A DNA stretch of 64,000 nucleotides from positions 70,866,887 to 70,930,886 of the forward strand of contig OX235262.1 in the NCBI GenBank assembly GCA_944472135.2, read 5' to 3'. Every line of letters starts with the position of its first letter. Position 1 is the stretch's first letter. Positions 10,791 to 22,360 of this stretch are shown here, piece after piece. Source of the stretch: Trichobilharzia regenti (Eukaryota > Platyhelminthes > Trematoda > Strigeidida > Schistosomatidae). The translations under genes and the position numbers were made by a program. The notes under the pieces were generated by a model, which searched no databases, was not told the origin of the DNA, and saw only the letters and a program-made list of their open reading frames with translations.

Positions 10791-11014
10791 GTTGTGAACT
10801 CGAACAACGTAGCTGTTTAGCGCTTCTGAATCTCATTGATTTTAACGTTTAGCAGCAAATGGATGTGAAGATAAACAGTTCTGTTCTACTAGGTAGCAGC
10901 CATTTCGCCTAGTTGACCAGTTTATTAGCTGGTCCCAAGCCCAGAAATAAAGCAAGACTGAGCATGAGTCCAGCGATCTTACCCTGATAAATTAATCCAA
11001 CTTACTATGTAGTC

Positions 11015-11690
11015 GTGTTTTCTGAGCTGGATAGTTAATTTGCGAAGCTTTTATTGACCTACTAGGCAACATCTTCAGCGCACACTTCAATTTGAAGTGA
11101 GCGTTTAGATTTCTCCACGAGTTTATTAGTCATCTCTCATGGTGACCTTGAGAGTGATTGGTTATTTTTGTGTTTTTACACTGATTGATTCTTTGACTTG
11201 AACTTTGACACTTTGTATGTGAAGTTTCCTTCCTTGATTGACTATACACCAGAATACCAGGCTTCTAAAAATTCTCTGGAATTCTTGATGTATTTGAACG
11301 TTGGTTGTCCCAGTCGAATAGTTGTCCGTTGTTGTCTGTATGCAACGATATGAGGTAGTGGATGTCTTATCTTCTGATGGCTAATTTATGTTCATGGATA
11401 CGAAGACGAAGAAGACGTCCACTTTGGCCAATGTAGTGTTTTACTCAGTCGTGAGAATTTATTTTGTAGATGATGTTGGTTTTATCTTCTTTCACTGTTG
11501 AGTTTTTTGGTTGACACAGAGCTGAGTGAGGTGATTTTGTTGGCTTATGTGCAAAATCAATCCCTAAAGGTTTGAAGAGTCTTGCAGTGATTTCTGAGAT
11601 GTCTTTTATGTATGGTTTGGCGATTTTCTTCGTGCTTTCCTTGGAGGCCTTTGATTTGATAGGTTGACTTGGGGGTAAATGTCTTTTGAT
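11015..11690 (-). mobile_element. Family-B Penelope-like element, left arm of inverted pair
   Basis: Reading down the minus strand, a Lys-rich linker (KSKASKESTKKIAKPYIKDI) leads into HKPTKSPHSALCQPK and then, after a stop, a core resembling HYIGQSGR (about 11425) and HEHKLA. The terminal repeat follows (AGTGTGCGCTGAAGATGTTG and CTATCCAGCTCAGAAAACAC). This is the linker plus GIY-YIG part of a PLE with one or two stops. Its mirror image follows at 11695-12165. Confidence 0.7.
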
Positions 11691-11694
11691 CAAG

Positions 11695-12165
11695 TTCCGT
11701 GGATATCCATTGTTACCGACATCTACTGCCTCATATTGCTCCATACAGACAACCACGGATATGAATTCAACCGGGACAACCAACGTTCAAATATTAGACA
11801 GAGGAAACACCAAGAATGCTAGAGAATGTTTAGAAGCCCGGTATTCCAGTGAACCGTCAATCAATAGACACATCGAGATAGACAGAATTTACCAACCGAT
11901 AATAAGGAAACCTCACATGCAAAGGTTCGAATTTCAGGTCAAGGAAACAAATCGGTACCAATACAAGTGGCCTAGAACGTGTGAAAACACACAAAGATAG
12001 CCAGTCACGTTCAAGGCCACCTGCGAGGAGAGATAACTCAAACACTCGTGGAGAAATCTAAACGCTCACTTCAAATTGAAGTGTGCGCTGAAGATGTTGT
12101 CTAGAAGGTCAATAAAAGCTTCGCAAATTAACTATCCAGGTCAGATAACGTAGCTACACCAAGAC
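11695..12165 (+). mobile_element. Family-B Penelope-like element, right arm of inverted pair
   Basis: The plus-strand partner of the preceding arm, fused to it head-to-head near 11690. It reads RGNTKNARECLEARYSS and IDRIYQPIIRKPH, the endonuclease C-terminus, then the same terminal repeat (AAGTGTGCGCTGAAGATG, AGCTTCGCAAATTAACTATC at 12120). The two terminal repeats together form an inverted repeat about 1 kb apart. Confidence 0.7.
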
Positions 12166-12329
12166 CATCCACCTGAGCTACAAATCTTCTCAAAGATATG
12201 CAATCTAACCTCTACAGAAACTTCAGAGTGCAGCAAAAATATAAAAAAAAACTTATTCTTCCCTAGAACTTGAGATATGGAATAATGTGGATTAGTGAGA
12301 ACCTTTGGGAGCTAATCAGCCGCTATATC

Positions 12330-13285
12330 TTCTTTCTATGAAAACAAAAATGAGCATGGTAGCAAGGAAAGTTCACACGATATTGGAAGCTGGAAAGGGT
12401 AATGACATTTTAAAAGCAATGACATATGGCTGATAGGAAGACTCTACAAGATTTTGGCTTTGCGGTCGACTTATGCCTAATGTCATATAAACTCAGAGAT
12501 CTAGGGGCGAAAGACAACATACTGGCAAAGGAGGCAAGCAGCGAAGACAGGATATGAATTGAACATAGAGAAGACAATGGTGAAGAAGTTACCCTATCCA
12601 AAAACACCAAGCACAAATCAGTAGCAAAGGTAGAAATTTGAAAGTGGTTTCCTTTTGCACTTATCTAGGCAGCATCATTTCAAATACAAGCGGCACAAAT
12701 GAGGATTTCTAAGCCATGAGGGATCAAGAAAGCAAGACAAACGTTCCATATTCTGAAGTCCATGTGGAAATCGAATGCACTGAGCATAAACAAAAAATTC
12801 AGATTTTCAATACTAATGTGCAGTCAGTGCTTCTATAATGGTTCAGACACAACGCGCGAGCCAAAGAAAGCATTTCCAATAGGCTCCCATCCCCTCGGGA
12901 TTTTATGCGTCATTGGTTCGGCTTAGAAAGTTCATCATCCATGCATTTGGTTAGGGATTTGATCCTTGGTCGATGCACTCCTATACCTCGCTACGCCGGT
13001 ATTAGGGCTTGAGGCTAGCAATCCTACCATGGATCGGACACACGCTGAGGAAACCACTGGGTGACACCGCGCGCTAGAACCTCGAGTAGGGCCTGAATGA
13101 GAAACGACAGGTCTAGAGTTGCTGCAAGCGTGACAAGGAGGAGATAGTATGAGGAGGAGACAACAGCCTATTGGGGAGTCGTGAGTCCAGTTAAAGAGGA
13201 ATTCGCACAGTGGAGTGAAACGGAGATGCGTTGTTGAAGCCCTATGTTTCCCCTAGGACCTAAGAAAATAATAATAACAACAATA
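12330..13285 (+). mobile_element. RTE-clade LINE 3' region with nested SINE
   Basis: Degenerate plus-strand RTE. In-frame islands encode the TYLGSIISNT block (about 12658) that follows the reverse-transcriptase core, an ALSINKK..FSILM block and, after the nested SINE, RWIGHTLRKP (about 13026). It ends GAAGCCCTATGTTTCCCC and an AAATAATAATAA tail. The reverse-transcriptase catalytic region is absent or unrecognisable. The element is interrupted at 12875-13025. Confidence 0.6.
12875..13025 (-). repeat. Gly-tRNA-type SINE fragment nested in RTE copy
   Basis: GGGATTTGATCCTTGGTCGA and GAGGCTAGCAATCCTACC are the B-box end and body of the Gly-tRNA-headed SINE seen at 58430-58670. It separates the two halves of the RTE C-terminal frame, so it inserted after the RTE copy did. 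Confidence 0.5.
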
Positions 13286-13289
13286 TATG

Positions 13290-14370
13290 TGACAAACAGA
13301 ATGACAATAGGCAGGACAGGAATCTGGTCTTAGAATAACGGCTTTTCCACATTAAAAATTCATTATCAGGCTATATATCATTCTTTTCAGTCAATCACTC
13401 CCTTAAACTGAGTCATCTTGCATTGTAATGCACTGTGTCTACCACAATATCTTGAAACATATCATAGAAGACTGTTTCCATTCAAAAGATTGAGAAATTA
13501 TCGATTGTCTTATCTGTAATATAAAGTCATTATGGAAAATTCCGAGTTAGCTTTCATATGATGATCTAAAATCATATTTTTCATTTGTTATATTTCCCAT
13601 TACACTGCAAAATAACACTATACAATAAAGTCTTGTTTTTGAATACCTTTTCGTGATACTCCTTAACACTACTGTATTGTCATATTCTATTCTAAACATA
13701 CTTCTCACAAAAAACACCCTTTCTGGTTATATGCATTGAAGAATATTGGGTGGGGTGAGACACACGTGCACGCACACACACACACACACACACTCATAAA
13801 TGAATTACCTGGCCACTGAAACTTTAAACACTGAGAGCGTAACTGTTTACTGTCACACGTTTTAACAGAGAAGTACAGAAATTGAACCATGAATATATAG
13901 AGAGGAATATTTTATGTCATTACCACCCTCTCTCTCTCCTTGTCACTGGTTAATTTTTATTCACTGTTTTCAATTAATAAACTGACATTTCCCATATGCA
14001 TCTCAAATGTTTTCCTAGATTACGTAACATTTTGTAGAAGATGATGATGAAGAAGAAGAAGAGGAGCCAATCGTTGTATCTTAAAAATGTCACCATCAAT
14101 TTTAGTGTTTCGTTTTCTTACTAGTCAGATATAAATTTTTGTAGGTTTTTGTTTGATATCATGAGATGAATTGCTAATTAGACGAATTAAGTTTCTGAAG
14201 TATTTCAATAATTTACAGAAAGCCTTTAAAAATGGATTTAGAAGCTTTCCACTTATTTAAAATACCATGTGTGTTTATGTGCTGCGTGGTAGAGTTCAAC
14301 CATAATAGGCGGACTAATCATCTTGAAGCTGATAATCACGTTATAAACACAGATTGAGATGTAAAAACGC
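13290..14370. other. No gene recognised; CA repeat inside
   Basis: AT-rich with a perfect (CA)n run at 13772-13793, a CT run near 13927 and GAA/GAT triplet runs near 14041-14064. The minus-strand frame across the CA run is low-complexity and is not called. Confidence 0.5.
13772..13793. repeat. (CA)n microsatellite
   Basis: Uninterrupted CA dinucleotide run. Confidence 0.9.
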
Positions 14371-14865
14371 CACGAATGACACTGTATACTACTGACTAAC
14401 TGTAATGAGTAGTTTGGTACCACTCACACTAACTAGTATTGCTTGCTAGCCTTATCAAAGGGATCTATAAACTGGATGGCTGTTTCGTTCGATTAAGGTG
14501 TAATCTGTTCGACTCAGACCAGACAGCTAAATCAGCCCAGATCACCCAATTTATGGCTAGCTGCTTAGGCGGACTGGCAATCCCTTAAATAAAATTCGCA
14601 ATTTGCAATCACACAGTTCGAGGAGGTGAAATTTTATCACGGTTTACAGATTGGAGTGATCTATACATCGGATGGTCGTTTTGGTTATTCGGAGACGAGC
14701 CCACCAACCAGTTATCCAGTTTGACTTTATTCAGACAGCCAAATCTGTTAAAACCACCACCATATACTGTGACTTGGATAATTTCGCTTTCTGAAAGAAA
14801 CTGTAGTGAAATTTTATCTCTAACTGTATTATTTGCAAATCGCAAATTTGATTTGAGGGAAGTAA
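14370..14865 (+). repeat. Dispersed repeat R1, with internal inverted segment
   Basis: R1 signature TATACTACTGACTAACTG and GTAATGAGTAGTTTGG at 14385-14415. A TTCGCAATTTGCAA block (14598) is mirrored by TTTGCAAATCGCAAATTT near 14831, giving an imperfect inverted repeat of about 240 bp. Confidence 0.55.
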
Positions 14866-14999
14866 GACTCTGTTTTTACAAGTGCAGCTGATAAGGGTTC
14901 CACAAAAACATGGCCCCCTCTTGTTATTATATTACTATCATGAAACGAACTGGAAAACTTTGTTCAAATGAAATCTATTCCAAAACTGATGAACGGCAT

Positions 15000-15135
15000 T
15001 CATCATTCATTTTTTATTCCATGGAGTTCCGAGTGGAACATAGGGCCTCACGGTTTTGAAGTTTCAGTAGCATCAGTGTTGTCTTTGTTTACAAGATGAG
15101 GCTGCTACCCTTGCGCTCAACCTACCCTATTTTAC
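15000..15135 (-). repeat. Gly-tRNA-type SINE, 3' half
   Basis: Minus-strand tail GAGGCCCTATGTTCCACTCGG followed by body GGTAGCAGCCTCATC. The end resembles the RTE LINE 3' end, as in the other Gly-type SINE copies. Confidence 0.5.
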
Positions 15136-15955
15136 AGGCTTACTACTATCCAATAAATTAGGTGTCATGAATAAGAGTGTCTACTGGATGTCGATACTTG
15201 GACCACATGCGTAGTTGATGAACATTCTATTGCTGAACAACAGACGCGCCACATTATTTATATTAAACTCGATTTTTTACATGCATGAACCCTGAGTGGT
15301 CGCCTGAAGGTTATCAGTCATTAGCGAGGATAATTATAGTTTAACTTTAGCTCTTAAATGAATTGACAGCTATTCACAGGCAAGTAATCAGTTACGTTAT
15401 TGAGTTTTATACAGGTGTTGTGTAGTTTTTTCCGAACCTTTCTTTTTCAATTGATAATTCACTTGATAGTTAACATTTCACTTTTATGATAGGAAGGAGC
15501 CTTGAAGTATTTCCACTAACTTCTGAGTGGTGTGTGTTACTTATAGTACATTTAATACGCCTTAATTCCAAATGGAGCCTGATTTAAAAATCAACACTTT
15601 TACAAAGTGGTAGAGGTCATAAGACTGTACTCTTGGGTATGAGTGTTATTCCCTTGGAAACAACTTGAAATTCCGATTAGATCACAGGAAAAATAAAAAG
15701 ATGGTTAGAGAAAAGAAAATATTTTCTTTTTGATGATGTCATCAGTTAAACTGTATGTTTGTGAAAATATAACAAAGATATGAGAAGGTTCCAGAACTAT
15801 TTCCGGTCAGAAGTTAAAATATAATGTATAAAAAGATACATAGCATTGGCTTGAACTTTTGGATCACAAATGCTTGAGCTGTGCCTAAATGTCTCAATTT
15901 CTCTGCCTTTCAAAGGTTTGACCTTGTTCTGTACAAAACTCTGACGGACTTTTGA
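15135..15955. other. No gene recognised
   Basis: No repeat with a clear partner in the window and no convincing exon. Confidence 0.4.
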
Positions 15956-16172
15956 AGTGCAGCTGAATATCTTATCTGGTTCTCAAAAAGAAAATGGAAG
16001 TGTGGCTATAATTTGATAAAAGAACATCTCAAATGCACTGGAGAAATCCTTCATAGCTTTATTCCAGATCTAATCAAACCTCAGAAAGGTAGTAAAATCA
16101 AGACACTTGCGCGCATCTGGAACATTGGCGATCGGAAAATTCAAGCCGATGCTGCATGTCCAAAAGAATTAT
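15956..16172 (+). CDS. Weak candidate internal exon, unknown product
   Basis: An open frame of about 72 codons, with no stop from 15956, leads to a possible donor GTACGT at 16173. The peptide includes KTLARIWNIGDRKIQADAAC, less biased than random AT-rich translation. No strong acceptor stands at the 5' side (a GTGCAG at 15956-15961 is the nearest). No domain is recognised; it could equally be an old retroelement fragment. Confidence 0.25.
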
Positions 16173-16439
16173 GTACGTCCTTTTTCTTTACCATGGCTAT
16201 CACAAACAGTCTATTTTCTCCCTAGTTCTCAGTGGTTCTCTAGTTGACATCAATTTGAAGCACATCAAATCCGCAGATACAATGACCCCTGAAAATTAAT
16301 CGGATGCTTGCTAGTGACTGACTACAAAATAAAGATGCCATGGAGTTGTAGTGAGAAGGCGTAACAAGTGGGCTCTACCAGGTTGGTTGTGAGGACAGAT
16401 ACTAGATAGTGATATTGGCTGGAGGTGGAGGTAAAATTT

Positions 16440-16620
16440 CGAGTTGGTGGATGTTAGAATTCATGTACCGCTGGATAGGGTTTCAGTGGCTGTAGCCGGA
16501 AGATTTTGAATTAGAACTCAAACTAGGAAGAAGCTGTCCAGTTTTCACTGTTTTCCAATGCTTCTCTAACTGAAATCATCGCGTGATCAAATATAGAACA
16601 AATCAAATCCTTACAAACTA
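16440..16620 (+). repeat. Degenerate hammerhead-type SINE
   Basis: Keeps TCAGTGGCT (head), AACTCAAACTAGGAAGAAGCTGTCC-like stem II/III region (16514) and the TTTTCCAATGCTTCTCTAAC tail. The CUGANGA element is not preserved. Confidence 0.5.
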
Positions 16621-16817
16621 ACTCTTGAAGAAATAATTATTATCTTATTATTTCTTTTATCTGAACTTTCTACTTAATTTCCTTATTATTGTGTTATTAA
16701 TCCTTATTTGTACAATGTAACTGTGTCTTGTTATTGGCTGTTTTCTGATCTCTTACTGGAAATAGTTCTTGAACTTTCTTATCTCTTTGTTGTGCATCCA
16801 CAAATGTTTTTGATGTG

Positions 16818-17105
16818 GTTATGTTCTCTGAGCTAGATAGTTTATTTGCGAAGCTTTTAATGCCCTACTAGGCAACATCTTCAGCGGATACTTCGATTTG
16901 AAGTGAGCGTTTGGATTTCTTTACGAGTCTATTCACCATCTCTCCTGGTAGGTGACCTTGAACGTGATTGGTTGTTTTTTTTTTCAAATTGAAGTATGCA
17001 CTGAAGATGTTGCCAAGTAGGGCAATGAAAGCTTTGCAAATAAACTATCTAGCTTGCTCAGAGAACACAACTCAGTCAAAATCATTTACCTGAGCTACAA
17101 ATCTT
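16818..17105. repeat. Palindromic pair of family-B PLE terminal repeats
   Basis: 16818-16920 (TTCTCTGAGCTAGATAGTTT, GCAACATCTTCAGCGGATAC) is the inverse of 16985-17080 (TGCACTGAAGATGTTGCC, CTAGCTTGCTCAGAGAACAC), with about 70 bp between. No coding sequence is left, so this is a PLE reduced to its two inverted terminal repeats. Confidence 0.7.
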
Positions 17106-17279
17106 CTCCATTATAATCACAGGTGTACAGTCTAGATGATGAGATCCTCGAAAAGAAAAGATTTTCTTCTCAATAACCGTGTTTTTGTTTTTTTATGATA
17201 TTTGAAAAAGCTTCAAAGAAAATGTTTAGTTCCATTTCTGTAAACATCTTTCATATTGCTTTTTTTTGGCAATCTTTCC

Positions 17280-17960
17280 AGTCATTAGTATTTCGAAATA
17301 TGCAGAGTACTGACATAAAACTTCAAGTGCATACAGAGAAGACAGTGATGATGAAGATATCTAGCCGACAATAAAATCAACATGCATCAGTCATCAGCAA
17401 CAAGAGAAATCTAGGGGAAAATCACCTCTTTCACTTATCTAGGCAGTATAGTTTCAGTCACACGCAGCACGCATAGGGATGTCAAAGCCAGGCTACATCA
17501 AAAAGCAAGACAGACCTACATTGATCTGAAATCAATGTGAAAACCGGCTGCACAAGGAACAGCATCTGAATTTTAACCACTGTTACTTCTGTGGAGTTCA
17601 GAAACATTTCAAATAGGCTACTGAAAACTTTCATCAACACTAGCCTTTGCTGGCTAAATGTTGAAGGTCAAATGGCTAGAAAGGACAAGTGACAAAGACC
17701 TTGGCAAGCAATGAACCAACCAATGACCTATTGCCTGAAAATATGCCTGAGGGAATGGAAATGGACCTCTGAGTAATGTCACAGATACACACACACACTA
17801 GGTAGATCTCAGACGGAACTCTGATAGAAAACAACAGGTTGAGTGTTCAAGATTAATGTGGAGGAGTTCACATAAGGAGGAGATGACAATCTACGCAGCC
17901 AGCTAGAGACGACTGCAGAGAACAGGATGAAATGGAGATGTTTGTTCAAGTCTTGTGTTC
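17280..17960 (+). mobile_element. RTE-clade LINE 3' region, degenerate
   Basis: CACTTATCTAGGCAGTATAG (17435) encodes the TYLGSI block. An R.DVKARLHQKARQTY.DLKS-like stretch and the LINE 3' end (TGTTCTACTGGGAACCCAAG, AATAATAA) follow. Same family as 12330, 39700 and 53065; many stops. Confidence 0.6.
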
Positions 17961-17964
17961 TACT

Positions 17965-18540
17965 GGGAACCCAAGAGAATAATAAACATATAAAATATTA
18001 AATGATTGAAATGCCCCTACCAAAAGTTAATTAGTATAATGCTGCGAATTGTATTTCAGAAGAGCCTATTTTTATAATCAACATATTAAGCGTCATAAGA
18101 GGCAGTTAACTCTCAGACACCCATCACTAGGTCACACATTCATTCTTCCAGTGACTTAAGTGAAAAAGTAAAGAGGCGAAAATACAGAAGACTGATATAC
18201 GCATACAAAATAACTTCAGCCGTAACAGTACCCAACTATTTAGACAACAGGTTTATCATAGGAAATGTCAAAGGAGGAAATTTTTTTAAATTAAATTTAT
18301 TTAAAAACTGTTTATCTTAGCAGTTTTACTGTTGATTTTTTTCTCCCTTTGTCAGACTTTGACGAGTAACACCCTGGAACATGTCAAGGAAGTTGTGTTA
18401 TTTTTTCTGACATAAGATACATTATATAAAGTAAAAGTTTCGATACAATAAGAACAGTAACATTTGCATAAGAGAAAAGACTTGATTTGATTTCATAGTT
18501 TGTTTTCAGCTCATAACAGCCTTAAATAACAGAGATCAGT
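17965..18540. other. No gene or RT remnant recognised
   Basis: AT-rich. This lies immediately 3' (on the minus strand) of the endonuclease ORF, where a reverse transcriptase would be expected, and I see none of its motifs here. Confidence 0.5.
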
Positions 18541-19743
18541 TTATATAGAAATTATCCTTGATAAATTTGAACAGAGGAAGAACAAACATGTTTGACTATA
18601 AATGTTGTTTAGTCTCTTGATTTCAGATTTAATTTGGATGTTTATCTCCCTAAGACCAGATTTATTCTTTGTGTTGTACAGCTTCTCTTTTTCTCTACGA
18701 AGTTTTTTGAGATGAGGGGGAGAAAAACGATTCATTCTTTTGAAAATTATCTGTTTTGGACAGCATATATCAAGGCAGAATTTAAGATAGTCAGTCAAAT
18801 TGGAAATAGTATCATCCAGTGTGTGTTCGTTGAAAAGTTCCCAGTTAGTGTCATTTAGCATACATTTTAGTGTGAGCATATTTTCCTGTGAGTAACACCT
18901 TTGCTGTGTTTTCCTGGACAGATTTGAGAAGATATTAAAGTGAGATCTGCTATATATCTTAGGTAATATCCGGATAATACAATGATCCGAGTTCATGATA
19001 GGAGCACGTCTGCGTACTTCATATATTTCCTCATCATTAATAAACACTAGATCCAGGGTTTTATCAAGTCGAGTAGGAAATTTAACAATATTGATATGAC
19101 CTAATGATACAAGGAAAGAACAATTACAGCAGTTAAAATCTCCTGTGACAACTGATAAAGAGTTTTCAAGATGTGTAACGGCGAATTCAGTGAATTCATC
19201 AGCAAAATCAGATAGATCCGAGGCAGAACAGCCAGGAGTAACATAAATGTTTGTGATGACGTATTTAAACTTGGATAAGTGTCTCGGACGGCATTTGACT
19301 GTTATACAATCAATAAAGTCATTAGAGTAAGAAAAACATACATTATTTGAAGTTGGCCATTTAGAATGAATGAAAGTTGCAACACCTCCACCTCTTTTCT
19401 TTCTGGAGCATAGTCGATCTTGTCTAAACAATGTAAAACCATTTAAGGAAACCAGATTGTCATCATAGAGTTCATGGAGCCATGTTTCTTGTAATGCAAC
19501 AATCGCCATATTGTGATAAGTATCAGATGATAAGAGAGACTAAAGATGCATAATTTTGTTGGGAAGTGAATGGCAGTTTGAAGTGACAATAACAGGAATA
19601 GTTGTACGATATAAAGGTGTCTGTTTAAGTGCACGCTGCCAGCCACCGTAATGTTTTCTCTTAGATTTATTAGATGCATGAAAGTCATATGGTTTGAAAC
19701 GTTTAATGAATGAATTACTGTATTTTATGCGATTTGTGATCAT
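18541..19743 (-). pseudogene. Jockey/CR1-type LINE ORF2: apurinic-type endonuclease, one in-frame stop
   Basis: Minus-strand reading frame of about 400 codons broken only by a TAG at 19540-19542. The upstream 67 codons end TSNCHSLPNKIMHL, and the frame resumes SLLSSDTYHNMAIVALQETW. The 322-codon part holds the exonuclease-endonuclease-phosphatase fold: LQETW (catalytic Glu), RGGGVATFI, VTGDFNC (Asp/Asn), TLDLVF and NSDHCII (catalytic Asp-His). This domain nicks target DNA to start LINE reverse transcription. The frame ends soon after the endonuclease with no reverse transcriptase, which is unusual because such LINEs normally lose their 5' end and keep their 3' end. Apart from the single stop it is remarkably intact, suggesting a recent or 3'-deleted insertion. 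Confidence 0.85.
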
Positions 19744-19744
19744 A

Positions 19745-20380
19745 TTTTATTAAAATTAAGAATGAAAACATGACTTATTAGATGCAATATGTAGATGCAG
19801 GAAAAGGTAGCCCAGGTGTCAAACAGGCCGCCAATAGTAATAGAAATAGCTGTATTCTGGAAGAAAAATGTTCATATACAGTAAAGAATTTTCAGCTTGT
19901 TTTTATTTAGTCCGCTTAGGCGATATTCAAGTTAAACAGCAATCTACAGTATATCATTCGACGGAATTTAGTTCTACCAGCAAAATGTTCCTACGATCAA
20001 CGTATTCGTCTCTTCCAAAACATACCAAGTGGTATGGTGAAAGTATCTAAAAATGCACGTGAGTACAAAATGTTCCACAATGGTTATAAGTGGTCAAAAA
20101 GAAGCACAAGTGAGTGAATCTGACGCATTTTGCGCTGTATAAAATTAGATAGCCCAATGATATAAGCGGGTCACTGTTTAGGGCAACTGAAAGTTATCAT
20201 ATAATACAATTCAACATAATTTGAAGTGGGACAACAGTTCATAATTCAAATACTTTAATGGAAGAGGAAATATGAGTAAAAGGCAGTTAATACTGGCATA
20301 ATTCAGTAACTGTCTAGAATAATTAACCCTACAAATTTATTTATCTACTTTTTTAAGTAATAAACTATTAGTACCTAAGG
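19745..20380. other. Probable 5' flank of the LINE; no gene recognised
   Basis: AT-rich. It may include the 5' UTR of the minus-strand LINE ending at 19743, but no ORF1 motif (zinc knuckle or esterase) is visible. Confidence 0.3.
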
Positions 20381-20660
20381 GATGGGTTGTAGAATGCACA
20401 CCAGCCATTCCTGGCTAATTTCTTCCTAAACCTAGCTTAATTAACTAGTCGGCAGTAAGCCTAGAAAGGAGGAGAGGTTGAGATTGAAGTTAGCAACCTC
20501 ATGTACTGAAAAGGAAAGAGAGCCGACAGTGAGACTTCAAACTCTGTAACCTTAGGCTGTTCCACTTGGAAAGCGAGGGGTGAAAAGAAAACCCTACCAA
20601 CTCCATATAGTTTTAACTTCTTTCGGTCTTTAAGTCTCCTACTTTCTACTGTATTATATA
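20380..20660. other. GC-richer block, unassigned
   Basis: Positions 20380-20650 are purine-rich and higher in G+C than the flanks. The minus strand is open for 67 codons, but the peptide (ending SALFPFQYMRLLTSISTSPP) has no recognised motif. Could be an unrecognised repeat. Confidence 0.25.
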
Positions 20661-21400
20661 TCAAGGCAAATTCTAGTTTTTTTCATTGTTTAACTATCAA
20701 CTGTTTTATATAATCACGTTACTCAGTCCATTGACGTGCTACAAACAATGAAGTACCTACATACTTCAAAGAATGTAGAAGTATGTCGTACTTTTACACT
20801 GAGATGTAATAATCTTCGCAATTAAGTACGCTGCTGACAGCTGAAAAAAGCTGTTAAGTGAAATATGCTCCCTTTAATCTGCAAATATAGCTATTAATTA
20901 AAATTAATCAATGGAATAGAGTGAATGAAGAGTAAATAGTGTCTGCAAATTAAATGAACACATGACGAAAGTTATCTTAAGGCTTTATATTCAATATTAC
21001 ACGAGAAAGCATCATATTTTTGTTTTACTAACGTCGTCGACATAGGAGTTTAGCATATATAAGTAGATAAAGAAGAAATTAGAGTAATATGTGAAAACAT
21101 TATGCAAAGATACCGGTTTTTGAGAAGAAAAACTGGAGATGAATTTTAGCCTAGGTGAATGTTTCTGGTGAAATTGCGTCCTCCTAGACAGTATCTTTAG
21201 CAAAGTTGCAATATGAAGTGAATTTATTCGAAATCTCTATGAATGATGGATCTGTGTTTCCTGACGACCTTTATCGTGAATGGCTGTCATTTTTGCATCA
21301 GCTTCTGAAATAACCGCTATAGTACTGAAACCAGTCTGAATAGATTTCATACACAAATTGACACAATCACTTCATTCAGTATCATGTAGACCAAAAGACC
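20660..21400. other. No gene recognised
   Basis: AT-rich with short direct repeats around 20740-20790; nothing coding that I can support. Confidence 0.4.
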
Positions 21401-21715
21401 TAATAGCAAATGAAGCCGAGGTCGACACCAACTAAAAAAGAAATTGCATGAACTGTGACAAGTTCCATATTGGTCAAGGTGAGCGTCCGCTTCGACTCCT
21501 AATTCAAGAACATAAACTAGCTGTCAAAAGACACGATATGTATTCTTTCAAATCAATGCATGTAGACAGTTGTAGACATAAATCTAACTGGAAAATTGTG
21601 GGGATTTTCAGCAGTAGGAACACCAGAAATGTCAAGGAATTTTCAGAAGCCTTTTATTCAGATACATCATCGATAACGGACATATTGTTATATATAAGTT
21701 AAATTTATCAAGTAA
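21400..21715 (+). mobile_element. Family-B Penelope-like element, GIY-YIG fragment
   Basis: An 84-codon open stretch reading MNCDKFHIGQGERPLR then IQEHKLAVKRHDMYSF: the YIG core (here HIG), the conserved Arg and the E-H helix. It goes on to SSRNTRNVKEFSEAFYS. A truncated copy with the core almost intact but no reverse transcriptase or terminal repeat. Confidence 0.75.
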
Positions 21716-22004
21716 TAAGGAATCCGATTTAAGCCAGCAAATAAGTTTCTTCAGTAAATTCTCATAAGGCATTGCACTTACACAATAAAATATCAGTCAC
21801 AGACATTTGAAACATTGTGGATCAATAGAATTACATATAAACAAGAAGAATGTGAGTAGAATAGTAATAATAATGAATTGTGAAAGTAAGATTAAAATAT
21901 GCACCTACGGTAAATTATTATATTGATAATGCAGTAAGTAGTAGTTAGCAGAAGAAAACGTTTATAGTTATCTGGAATCACTGCATAACTATTCTATGTT
22001 GGGG

Positions 22005-22360
22005 TTTAAGGCCATGGGAGGGACAAGGATCGAACAAACTTTTTCCGAATACTAAGACTAGTCTGGAACATTTCTATGACAACTATCTCAGCTATGCTTG
22101 GTAATCGAAGGCGTAGAAGTACAGGGAATTGGTTACAAGATCTCATCATGAGAACTGTTGGAAAACCTGGCAGTGCTGGACAACTTTTCGTCATACTTTG
22201 GGACTCTTCATCAGTACGCACGCACACTGCGGGGTTCGAACCCAGGACCTTCTGTTTATAAGGCAAGTTGTAGAGCATTAAGCCACTAGGACTCAATTCA
22301 ATGGCCAGCCCATGAATTCTAACTTCTGCCAATTCACGACATAGCGCAACCAATGTCTTC
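22005..22360 (-). repeat. Near full-length hammerhead SINE
   Basis: Minus-strand order: lead block GGCAGAAGTTAGAATTCATG, tRNA-like CCTAGTGGCTTAATG (A-box region), GGTTCGAACCCC (B-box, 22232-22243), then TACTGATGAAGAGTCCC...GACGAAAAGTTGTCC and CAGGTTTTCCAAC. This is the SINE body with a hammerhead-like core (CTGATGA offset by three bases, GAAA present). The open frames on both strands are by-products. Confidence 0.7.

Noticed and set aside
22006..22353. 115-codon open frame as a gene on the minus strand
   Set aside because: It lies wholly in a hammerhead SINE, including its B-box; openness is a by-product of the repeat.
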